From positions 186,001-250,000 of the forward strand of contig NZ_CP036292.1 in assembly GCF_007751715.1 (NCBI RefSeq): a stretch of DNA of 64,000 nucleotides. The letters run 5' to 3'. The DNA is from Rosistilla oblonga. Its GTDB lineage: Bacteria > Planctomycetota > Planctomycetia > Pirellulales > Pirellulaceae. This document shows, piece by piece, positions 51,567 to 59,836 of this stretch. Numbering within the stretch: the stretch's first letter is position 1; every line of letters begins with the position of its first letter. The translations under genes and the position numbers were made by a program. The notes under the pieces were generated by a model, which saw nothing but the letters and a program-made list of their open reading frames with translations, had not been told where the DNA came from and ran no database searches.

Positions 51567-54500
51567 ATGCCTCGCTCTCGAACACAAAACTCCGCAACGG
51601 TCCTCTTCGTTTTATTCGCCTGCCTCGTCACGGCAGCGGGCAATCGTCCTGCTGCCGCGGCGGAACCGTTGCGGTTGTTGTTTATGGGAGACAACGGGCA
51701 CCATCGTCCCGCAGCGCGATTCCTCGAACTGGCGACCGCGCTCCAGCCGCGAGGGATCTCGCTGCAGTACACCGATCGGATGGACGATCTCAACCCCGAT
51801 ACACTTGCTGGGTATGACGGGTTGGTGCTGTACGCAAACATCGACAAAATCGAAGACGATCAAGCCGCGGCGGTGTTGGATTTTGTCGCTTCGGGGAAAG
51901 GCTTCATTCCGCTGCACTGCGCCACCTATTGTTGGCGGAACCATCCCGAGATGATCGCGCTGATGGGAGCTCAGTTTCAACGCCACGGCGGCCGCGTTTT
52001 CTCAACTGAGATCGCCGCGCCACAGCATCCGGTGATGCAGGGCTTCGGCGGCTTCACCAGCTGGGACGAGACCTATATCCATCACCTGCACAATGAAAAA
52101 GATCGCACGGTGTTGGAGTATCGGGCCGAGGGAGAGCAGGCCGACGGAAAGCAGCGGGAACCGTGGACGTGGGTTCGCACGCATGGCAAGGGCCGCGTTT
52201 TTTATACAGCTTGGGGGCACGATCAACGGACGTTTGATCAGCCGGGATTTCACAACTTGGTCGAGCGAGGAATCCGTTGGGCCTGCGGCAGCGATCCAGG
52301 CGAAGTCCCCGCGTTTGTGTCGGCCGATCGATTTCCTGTGCCAACAATGACGACGATGCCTCGCGATCGCAAGCCGTTCGAATTTGTCGACGTTGGCCCG
52401 AAGATCCCCGATTACACGCCAAGCGAAAAGTGGGGCGTGCAGGCGGAGAATCAAACGTTGATGCAGCAACCGCTGTCGCCCGAGGAGTCGATCAAACATT
52501 TTGTCACGCCCGAGGGAATGGCGGTTCGCCGCTACGCCGACGAACGCGACTTTCAAGCCAAACCGATCGCGATGGCGTGGGATGAACGAGGCCGGTTGTG
52601 GGTTTGCGAGACCGTCGATTATCCCAACGAACTGGGACGCAAGCGAGATCGAATCCGGATCTGCGAGGATACCGATGGCGATCAGGTCGCCGACAAATTT
52701 ATCCTGTTCGCCGAAGGCTTGAGCGTACCGACGGCGATCGCGATCGTCCGCGGCGGAGCTGTCGTGCAGGATGGTGCCGAAACGGTTTACTTGAAAGATA
52801 CCGATGAAGACGACGTCGCCGATCAGCGAACCGTTTTGATCAGCGATTGGAATCTACGCGATACGCACGGCGGCGTCAGCAATTTCCGCTACGGATTGGA
52901 CAACTGGATCTGGGCGATGCAGGGGTACAACAACAGTGCGCCGAAGGTGGGCGATGAATCGGCTCAGGCGTTTCGGATGGGATTTTGGCGGTTCAAGCTG
53001 TCGCAAACCGATCCGCCTCGAGTGACCGATCTGGAGTTTGTGCGTTCGACCGACAACAACACTTGGGGGCTGGGGATCAGCGAAGAGGGGCTGATCTTCG
53101 GTTCGACGGCCAATCGCAATCCAAGCGTCTTTATGCCGATCGCTAACCGCTATTACGAGAGCGTTCGCGGTTGGGCTCCGCCCGGCTTGGGGAGCATCGC
53201 CGACACGCATCGCTTCGCCCCGATCACTAAAAACGTTCGGCAGGTCGATCATCACGGCGGCTACACCGCAGGTGCCGGGCACGCGTTGTATACGGCGCGG
53301 GCGTTTCCGCAGCCTTGGTGGAACAAGACGGCTTTTGTTTGTGGCCCCACCGGGCACTTGGTCGGCACGTTTGTGCTGCGTCGCGATGGCGCCGGATACA
53401 CGTCGACAAGTCCCTGCAATCTGTTGGCCAGCGACGATCAATGGTCGGCTCCCATCATGGCAGAAGTTGGCCCCGACGGCGCTGTTTGGGTGATCGATTG
53501 GTACAACTATATCGTCCAACACAATCCAACCCCTAAGGGTTTTACAACGGGGAAAGGGGCTGCGTACGAAAGCGATCTGCGCGATAAGAAACACGGCCGG
53601 ATCTACCGCGTCGTTCCCACCGACGGGCAGACCGATCGGACACATGCCTTCACCAGCCTCGCCGATGCTACCGATGTTCAACTGGTTGAAACGCTCCGGC
53701 ACCCGTCGTTTCCTTGGCGTTTGCAGTCGCAGCGTCTGCTGATCGAGCGGCAGAGCGAGGGCGTTTTGCAACCGCTGCTGGCCCTGCTCGCCGACTCAAG
53801 CGTCGATTCGATTGGACTGAACGTCGCGGCGATCCATGCGCTGCACACATTGCAGGGATTGGGTTACATCCGATTGGACGAGCGTCTGCTCGCGTCGGGT
53901 AGCGTCCGCCGTGGGCTGCAGGAGGCGTTGGGACATCCGTCGCCGGGAGTCCGCCGCAATGCGCTGGCGGTGCTGCCACACGATTCGCATGGGCTCGAAC
54001 TAGTGATGGCCAGTAGGTCGCTGCTGGAAGACGCCGATCTGCAGGTGCGGTTGCAAGCGATCTTGACCCTCGCGGACATGCCGCCGTCATCGCAGGCGGG
54101 AGAACTGGTGGCCGAGTTGGCCCAGGCGACGACCGATCGCTTGTTGTTGGAAGCGCTCACGTCGGCTGCCGCTAGGCATAACAACGGATATTTGGCGGCA
54201 GTGTTGGCGTCGACGACTCAAGTTGCGCCAGCGAACTTGCAGATTGCAGCACGTGTTGCCGAGCATGTGGCACGCGGCCGTCCCGATGCCGAACAATTGC
54301 AGTCGCTGTTGGCGGGTGTCGCCGGTTCGTCGCATCCGGCGCTGGTCGATGCGGTTCTCGATGGGCTGATCCGCGGCGTTCCTCGCGACTTTGCATTGAA
54401 GTCGTCGCCGGCGTTGGATGCTGCGTTGGTCGCGGCGTTTGAAAAGTCGCCAGCCACTGCGAAAAACAAACTGATTCGACTGGCGCTGCAGTGCCGTACC

Positions 54501-55997
54501 AACGCGCTCGATTCCCATCTGGCCGCGACGGTGCTGTCGCTGACAAACCTAGTCGCCAACATGCAGGCGACCGATGCGGCGCGTGTCGCTGCGGCGAAGG
54601 AGTTGGTTGGGTTTCGCAGCGATGATGTTGAGGTTGTCGAAGAGATCCTCGACCAGATCACGCCTCAGACGCCGCCGGGATTGGCGACGTCGTTTCTGCA
54701 AGCGGTGCAGGGGAGCAAGTCGGATGTGGCGGGAGAGGCGATCGTCGACGCGGTTGCTGCGCTGACGCCGGGGCTGAAATCCGATGCGATCTCGGCTCTG
54801 CTGAGTCGCCCGGCCTGGGCCCGTTCGCTGTTGGACGGGATCGAATCGCGAGCGGTCGAACTGTCCGATCTCTCGCTGGAACAGAAGCAATCGCTGGGGG
54901 CGTTCCCCGATCCCGAGCTGAAGGCGCGGGCCGGCAAGCTGTTGGCGATGGGGGGCGGATTGCCCGATGCCGATCGCCAGGCTGTGCTCGATTCGCTGCA
55001 TCATGTGACGCTGCAGAAAGGGGACGTCGACGCCGGGTTGGCTGTCTTTAAGAAGCATTGTGCCGCATGCCACGTGCACGGTGAAATCGGTAAGACGTTG
55101 GGGCCCAATCTGACCGGAATGGCAGTCCATCCCAAAGAGGAGTTGTTGACTCATATCATCGATCCCTCGCGGAGCGTCGAGGGGAACTTTCGGATGTACA
55201 CCGTGCTGACGGCCGATGGGCGTGTCGTCAACGGAATGTTGGCGGGCGAGAGTCGCACCAGTCTGACGTTGATCGATTCGACGGCAAAAGAGCTCAGCAT
55301 CCAACGCGAAGATATCGATGAACTTGTCGCTTCGCGGAAATCGGTGATGCCCGAAGGGTTCGAGAAACAGATCGGCGAAGTGGAGTTTACCGACCTGTTG
55401 GAGTTTCTCACGAACAAAGGGAAGTTTGTTCCGGTGCCGTTGGATCGTTACGCGACGGCGATCAGCACGCGGCCGCTGTTCTCAAAGACCAGCGACAAGA
55501 ACTCGCCCGATCGGATGATCTTTGCCGATTGGCAACCGAAGATGTTTGCTGACGTTCCGTTTGTGCTGGTCGATCCGCAGGGAGCGACCAGGCCCAACAT
55601 CATCTTGTTAAACGGACCACACGGAACGCTGCCGCCATCGATGCCACGCTCGGTCTCCATTGCCTGTAACACCGCGGCAAAGAAGATCCATCTGTTGGGC
55701 GGCGTCGGCGGATATTCATTCCCCTATGATCGCCAGCAGACGGTTTCGATGATCGTGCGATTGAAGTATGCCGACGGGCTGGTGGAAGAGCATCCGTTGG
55801 TCAACGGGATTCATATCGCCGACTACATTCGCCGCGTCGATGTTTCCAAAAGTGAGTTTGCGTTTGCACTTCGCGGTCAACAGATTCGCTATCTCGCGAT
55901 CGTGCCCAAGCGTGACGATACGATCGAAACGATCGAACTTCGCAAGGGGCCCGATGGTTCGGCGCCGATCGTGATGGCGGTGACTGTCGAGCGGTGA
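51567..55997 (+). CDS. Giant PVC-type heme protein with ThuA-like, HEAT-like and cytochrome c domains
   Basis: A 1476-residue secreted protein with a signal peptide (residues 12-32). Residues 33-235 resemble ThuA (trehalose-utilisation fold) with P-L-H-C-A-T-Y and W-D-E-T-Y. Residues 290-720 are the PVC-type beta-propeller dehydrogenase-like domain (A-W-D-E-R-G-R-L-W-V). Residues 720-1130 are helical HEAT-like repeats. The cytochrome c domain has C1165-A-A-C-H1169. A C-terminal beta-sandwich (about 1310-1476) ends the protein. PVC heme proteins are presumed periplasmic electron-transfer dehydrogenases acting on sugars. The gene lies 129 bases after the Gfo/Idh/MocA gene; a joint sugar pathway is inferred. 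Confidence 0.9.
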   Translation: MPRSRTQNSATVLFVLFACLVTAAGNRPAAAAEPLRLLFMGDNGHHRPAARFLELATALQPRGISLQYTDRMDDLNPDTLAGYDGLVLYANIDKIEDDQAAAVLDFVASGKGFIPLHCATYCWRNHPEMIALMGAQFQRHGGRVFSTEIAAPQHPVMQGFGGFTSWDETYIHHLHNEKDRTVLEYRAEGEQADGKQREPWTWVRTHGKGRVFYTAWGHDQRTFDQPGFHNLVERGIRWACGSDPGEVPAFVSADRFPVPTMTTMPRDRKPFEFVDVGPKIPDYTPSEKWGVQAENQTLMQQPLSPEESIKHFVTPEGMAVRRYADERDFQAKPIAMAWDERGRLWVCETVDYPNELGRKRDRIRICEDTDGDQVADKFILFAEGLSVPTAIAIVRGGAVVQDGAETVYLKDTDEDDVADQRTVLISDWNLRDTHGGVSNFRYGLDNWIWAMQGYNNSAPKVGDESAQAFRMGFWRFKLSQTDPPRVTDLEFVRSTDNNTWGLGISEEGLIFGSTANRNPSVFMPIANRYYESVRGWAPPGLGSIADTHRFAPITKNVRQVDHHGGYTAGAGHALYTARAFPQPWWNKTAFVCGPTGHLVGTFVLRRDGAGYTSTSPCNLLASDDQWSAPIMAEVGPDGAVWVIDWYNYIVQHNPTPKGFTTGKGAAYESDLRDKKHGRIYRVVPTDGQTDRTHAFTSLADATDVQLVETLRHPSFPWRLQSQRLLIERQSEGVLQPLLALLADSSVDSIGLNVAAIHALHTLQGLGYIRLDERLLASGSVRRGLQEALGHPSPGVRRNALAVLPHDSHGLELVMASRSLLEDADLQVRLQAILTLADMPPSSQAGELVAELAQATTDRLLLEALTSAAARHNNGYLAAVLASTTQVAPANLQIAARVAEHVARGRPDAEQLQSLLAGVAGSSHPALVDAVLDGLIRGVPRDFALKSSPALDAALVAAFEKSPATAKNKLIRLALQCRTNALDSHLAATVLSLTNLVANMQATDAARVAAAKELVGFRSDDVEVVEEILDQITPQTPPGLATSFLQAVQGSKSDVAGEAIVDAVAALTPGLKSDAISALLSRPAWARSLLDGIESRAVELSDLSLEQKQSLGAFPDPELKARAGKLLAMGGGLPDADRQAVLDSLHHVTLQKGDVDAGLAVFKKHCAACHVHGEIGKTLGPNLTGMAVHPKEELLTHIIDPSRSVEGNFRMYTVLTADGRVVNGMLAGESRTSLTLIDSTAKELSIQREDIDELVASRKSVMPEGFEKQIGEVEFTDLLEFLTNKGKFVPVPLDRYATAISTRPLFSKTSDKNSPDRMIFADWQPKMFADVPFVLVDPQGATRPNIILLNGPHGTLPPSMPRSVSIACNTAAKKIHLLGGVGGYSFPYDRQQTVSMIVRLKYADGLVEEHPLVNGIHIADYIRRVDVSKSEFAFALRGQQIRYLAIVPKRDDTIETIELRKGPDGSAPIVMAVTVER

Positions 55998-56037
55998 CAA
56001 CGCGTGCGATAGAAGGTTCGGTCGCATCGACGCGAGG

Positions 56038-57867
56038 CTATTTCGCGTCGGCCATCGCTTCTAATTGCGTCAGCGAACGACTCTGTTCCTTCTCCAGGAA
56101 GGTTCGTCCGTATTTGACGTTCACATGATCCCAGGGGAGTTTGTCGGTCAGTCCGTATTGCGTGTGGACCTGTTGGTCGATGTCGATTCCCGCGTCGGCG
56201 ATCGCGTCCCACCAACGCTGGGCGTCCATGTGTTCGGTCCAGCCGTCCATCCGCGCGCCGCGTTGCCAGGCGAGTTCGATCGCTTTGCCGGTGCGGCGAT
56301 CTCCGCGGCTGAGCACGCCTTCCAGCAGGCTGGTGTCGATGTCGTGGCACTTGATGTTGATGCTGCGGATCTTCCGGCGGCTCCACAGATATTTGTGCGC
56401 CCATTGGAAATATTCGCGTCGCTGCATGCCGTTCCATTGATAGGGCGTGTGCGACTTGGGGACAAAGTTCGAGACGCTGGCGGTGACTCGCACATAGCGG
56501 CCTTTGACCTCTTTGCCGATCCCCGCGATGTGTTCGGCCATGTCGACGATCCCGTCGAGATCGACAGGCCGCTCGCCCGGCAAGCCGCACATGAAATAGA
56601 GTTTGACGCTGTCGAAGCCGTTCTCGAACGCGTTGCGACATCCGGCGAAGAGGTCTTCGTTTTTGATCTTCTTGCGAATCTGTTCCCGCATGTCGTCGCG
56701 GGCGACTTCCGGGGCGAGCGTCAGCGATCCGCGGCGTTCGGATCCGATCAGGGCAGGGAGAGTTCGCAGCGTTTCGTTGACACGCAGGCTGGGGACGCTG
56801 ATGTTCACGCCCAGCGGCCGGAAGACTTCGTGCAGTCGTTTGACTAGCTCTTCGAAGTGCGGGTAATCGCTCGACGACAGCGACAGGATGCTGATCTCGT
56901 TGAATCCGGTGTTGCGATACGATTCCATCGCCGCGTTGATGATCGTATCGACGCTGCGGATTCGCAGCGGTCGCTTGATCACGGTGCTCTGGCAGAACCG
57001 GCATTGCCAGGGACATCCGCGCATGATTTCGATCGCGATCCGATCGTGGACGCATTCGACGTAGGGGACGATTGGGCTGGTCGGCAGCGGGATCCCTTCG
57101 AGATCGCGGATCACGCTCGGTTCGATCGTCTCGGGGACATCGTTTCGCGTGCGATTGAGTGCGACGACGCGGCCGTCTTGATATTCGGGTTCGTAGAAGC
57201 GGGGGACGTAAGCAAACGGCAACTCGGCGGCGATCTTCTGCAGCGCATCGGCGCGTTGCTGCACACCGGCGGCTCCTTCAGCGAATCCTGCGGCGCGGGC
57301 TTGCTCTCGCAGCTCCAGCCACATGTCGCAGATCATCGGCAGCGCCGGTTCGCCATCGCCGGTGACAAACAGGTCGATGAAATCGGCCATCGGTTCGGGG
57401 TTTTGGCAGCAGGGGCCGCCGGCAAGGACCAACGGATCGGCCATCGTGCGATCGGTTGCGTGCAGCGGAATGCCCGCCAGATCGAGCATCGTCAGGACGT
57501 TGGGGCTGCTGACTTCGTATTGCAGCGAGATCCCAAAGACATCGAAATCGGAGACCGCGGTAAACGTTTCCAAGCTGTACAGCGGCACGTTGTGTTCGCG
57601 CAGCTGTGCTTCCATGTCTTGCCACGGACAGAACGCGCGTTCCGCCACCCAGTCGTCGCGGCGGTTCATCAGGGAGTAGAGGACCTGCAGCCCGTGGTGG
57701 CTCATCCCGATCGTGTAGGCGTCGGGGAACGCGAGGCAGATTTTTCCTTTGACAGTGCGGTGGTCCTTGACGATCGCATTGCGTTCGCCGCCAAGGTATT
57801 GTGAAGGCATCGACACCTTATGCAGGATACGGCTTTCGACAAATTGCTTCCGTTGGCTATTGATCAT
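56038..57867 (-). CDS. Radical SAM protein, B12-binding type (TIGR03960-like)
   Basis: A 609-residue protein. Residues 40-190 resemble the cobalamin-binding-like N-domain (I-C-L-A-F-P-D-A-Y, G-M-S-H-H-G-L-Q, F-G-I-S-L-Q-Y-E). The radical SAM cluster motif C285-P-W-Q-C289-R-F-C292 binds the 4Fe-4S cluster and SAM. T-L-A-P-E-V near 390 belongs to the barrel. This family has been found beside a DUF2344 partner in many bacteria, but no such partner is seen in this window. The ATG at 57867 is chosen over a GTG at 57894. The reaction is unknown. Confidence 0.88.
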   Translation of the reverse strand: MINSQRKQFVESRILHKVSMPSQYLGGERNAIVKDHRTVKGKICLAFPDAYTIGMSHHGLQVLYSLMNRRDDWVAERAFCPWQDMEAQLREHNVPLYSLETFTAVSDFDVFGISLQYEVSSPNVLTMLDLAGIPLHATDRTMADPLVLAGGPCCQNPEPMADFIDLFVTGDGEPALPMICDMWLELREQARAAGFAEGAAGVQQRADALQKIAAELPFAYVPRFYEPEYQDGRVVALNRTRNDVPETIEPSVIRDLEGIPLPTSPIVPYVECVHDRIAIEIMRGCPWQCRFCQSTVIKRPLRIRSVDTIINAAMESYRNTGFNEISILSLSSSDYPHFEELVKRLHEVFRPLGVNISVPSLRVNETLRTLPALIGSERRGSLTLAPEVARDDMREQIRKKIKNEDLFAGCRNAFENGFDSVKLYFMCGLPGERPVDLDGIVDMAEHIAGIGKEVKGRYVRVTASVSNFVPKSHTPYQWNGMQRREYFQWAHKYLWSRRKIRSINIKCHDIDTSLLEGVLSRGDRRTGKAIELAWQRGARMDGWTEHMDAQRWWDAIADAGIDIDQQVHTQYGLTDKLPWDHVNVKYGRTFLEKEQSRSLTQLEAMADAK

Positions 57868-58001
57868 CGTTGTCTGTCTTTCGGATGAGATCACGTCTGA
57901 ATCGCAGAAACTGGCAATCTTTGGCTGGCCTCCCCTTGCCGATGCCCCTTGCCCCTCCCTAATTTGTCAGATATCCCCATGCCCTTGCAAGAGACGAATC
58001 G

Positions 58002-58319
58002 ATGAGCGACTTTGAGACCGTTGGAAAAGTAGAAGATTTTGAAGATGGCAAAGGCCAAGCGATTCCGGTCAACGGACGGATGGTCGCCGTCTTTCGCGTG
58101 GGAGAGGAGTTCTACGCGATCGACGACCTCTGTCCCCACATGGGCGCATCGTTAGCCGAAGGGCACGTCGACGATGAGAAGGGAGTCACCTGTCCCTGGC
58201 ACGCGTGGCGGTTCTGCATCAAAGACGGCACCTGGTGCGACAACCCCAAAGTCAAGACCGAAGCCTTTGAAGTCCGCGTCGTCGACGGCGAAGTCCAAGT
58301 CCTCGTCTCCGACGACTGA
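58002..58319 (+). CDS. Rieske 2Fe-2S ferredoxin (NirD-like)
   Basis: A 105-residue Rieske domain protein. The cluster is held by C44-P-H46-M-G-A and C64-P-W-H67-A-W-R, a complete Rieske set. This size matches NirD-like or ferredoxin-type Rieske proteins that deliver electrons to oxygenases or reductases. No oxygenase gene is adjacent. It is divergent from the radical SAM gene and convergent with the alginate lyase gene. Confidence 0.92.
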   Translation: MSDFETVGKVEDFEDGKGQAIPVNGRMVAVFRVGEEFYAIDDLCPHMGASLAEGHVDDEKGVTCPWHAWRFCIKDGTWCDNPKVKTEAFEVRVVDGEVQVLVSDD

Positions 58320-58406
58320 TCGAACCCGTCGCGCTTCACAACGCCACGCCGCATCAGCCGCGGAGTGGCGATCGCATAGAGCCTGGTGCGCAAGCCCCGG
58401 GCCGGA

Positions 58407-59129
58407 TTACATTTCCCGGACCTGCAACCGGTAGATGACGACTTCGCCGTACGCGTCGTCGGCGTCACCTTTGCTCGGATTCGACTGAGTGTAGCAGCCG
58501 GCTTTGAAGTAGCATCCAGCCTTCGATACCTGCCAATCCATCTTCAGCTCCTCTTCGTACCAAACCTTCACGCGCCCGCCGCCGGCTTGGATCTTTACGT
58601 CAAAAGGCGTTCCCAGTTGGTACTTGCGTTCGAGCATCACCGTATCCAACGCATTGCGTTCGATGAACAGCTTTGTTCCTTCCAGCCGGATCATGATCAG
58701 ATCGTCTTGGGCGTCGTGGATCTGAGCGCAGACGACGTGCTTCTTTTTCGCGGGCGTCTTCGTGATCGCGACGCGCATCGTCATCGTATGGAGCGTTTGC
58801 CCGGCGGTGCTCCAGTCGGCATCTTCTCGGCCGCGATCGGTCATCTGCCGCAGTTCGCTGCGAGGGAATTTTGAACCCCTTGTTGTGGCGCCGCCACAAT
58901 GGGCGCGAAAGACGATCCCGTCGCCCCCCTCGTTGACGAAGAAGTGTCGCGGATCGACAAACGTCTTGAGCTCGGGCGAAACGATCTCGTCGGCTCCGCC
59001 CGAATCATCGGCGTCGATGGGGAGTGTCAGTTTCCAGTTCGATAGATCCAGAAGCTTTGCCGGCGGGTCGGCATCCACCAGCGAAACGGGGATCGCCAGA
59101 GCGAGAAACATTACAGCAAATTGGAGCAT
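58407..59129 (-). CDS. Alginate lyase, polysaccharide lyase family 7
   Basis: A 240-residue secreted enzyme with a signal peptide (residues 1-20). It carries the PL7 motifs R90-S-E-L-R94, Q136-I-H138 and Y-F-K-A-G-C-Y-T-Q (207-215), which form the active-site groove; the Gln, His and Tyr are catalytic in family members. PL7 enzymes cut alginate by beta-elimination; QIH variants often prefer guluronate-containing links, and the exact preference is inferred only. With the sulfatase and SGNH hydrolase it fits use of algal polysaccharides. Confidence 0.9.
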   Translation of the reverse strand: MLQFAVMFLALAIPVSLVDADPPAKLLDLSNWKLTLPIDADDSGGADEIVSPELKTFVDPRHFFVNEGGDGIVFRAHCGGATTRGSKFPRSELRQMTDRGREDADWSTAGQTLHTMTMRVAITKTPAKKKHVVCAQIHDAQDDLIMIRLEGTKLFIERNALDTVMLERKYQLGTPFDVKIQAGGGRVKVWYEEELKMDWQVSKAGCYFKAGCYTQSNPSKGDADDAYGEVVIYRLQVREM

Positions 59130-59325
59130 GGTGGGGTCCAGTTAACAGTCGGTAGGGCCGGGGCTCGCGTTGGCGCCGGTGTCGTCTCCGCGTAGAGCGT
59201 AATTGTAATGCGGCGCGAGTCGTGAGAGAGATAGCGTTTTCGGTGTTTGATCTGTTTCGGAACCCAAGCCATTGGGTAGGGCCGGCCCCTTTGGGCCTCG
59301 TGCGTGTGTTGTTCGCGGCCGATTT

Positions 59326-59509
59326 CCCAGGGCGTTGCCCTGGGCTGGCGTATCGCCGCCCCTTTGGGCCTGATGAGACGCGAAACAATCGCTCATGTTT
59401 TGGCTTCGATGCACAGCGGGCCAATCGTTCGGTTTCGTTGCCCGATCGAATCGAGTGTTCTACGCCCCAACGGGGGCGGCCCTATGTCAGCCCAGGGCAA
59501 CGCCCTGGG
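59326..59509. repeat. Repeat C: 21-bp inverted arms with GC-rich flanks
   Basis: Bases 59326-59346 are exactly the reverse complement of 59489-59509. Each arm is itself a near-palindrome of the type CCCAGGGC-GTTG-CCCTGGG. Flanks have GGCCCCTTTGGGCC-like blocks and CCGTCGGGATG as in repeats A and B. It belongs to the same style of dispersed non-coding repeats but is not a close copy of A. Confidence 0.75.
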
Positions 59510-59629
59510 ACTCGATGTCGGAAACGTTTCGGCTACCGTCTTCGATCCCGTCGGGATGTCGGTGGCAAGATCGTTTTCAAAATAGAGGGGCGCTGATGTA
59601 TTTCACGCCCGGACAAACGACTGCACCCA

Positions 59630-59660
59630 ATGAAAAATACCCTGAGCGGGACTCGAACCC
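59630..59660 (-). other. tRNA T-arm-like fragment
   Basis: On the minus strand the sequence reads AGGGTTCGAGTCCCGCTC, matching a tRNA T-loop consensus (GGTTCGAGTCC). The T-stem pairing is incomplete and no other tRNA arms are found, so this is at most a tRNA 3'-end fragment, as left by integration events at tRNA genes. Confidence 0.3.
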
Positions 59661-59836
59661 TAGCGGAAATCGTTGTTCAAACGGCGCGGAATCGGATAAC
59701 ACCCCATTATCCACCCCACCGATTTTCCAAGTCACCGATCCGGTGGAAGCTGAATTGCTGGCGCTCTGCCGGTCGCTGGGACCTACAGGACGGAATGAGC
59801 TATTGATGGTTGCCGCGAGGAAGGGGGGCTGCAAAG

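Larger units (their letters stand above)
59130..59836. other. Repeat-rich gap with coding-like remnant
   Basis: 707 bases between two minus-strand genes. It contains repeat C (two arms at 59326-59346 and 59489-59509) and, from 59596 to 59836, a plus-strand frame that starts M-Y-F-T-P-G and includes Y-P-E-R-D-S-N-P and L-L-A-L-C-R-S-L-G-P. That peptide resembles translations of tRNA T-arms and tails near recombinase genes. No intact gene is supported. Confidence 0.4.
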
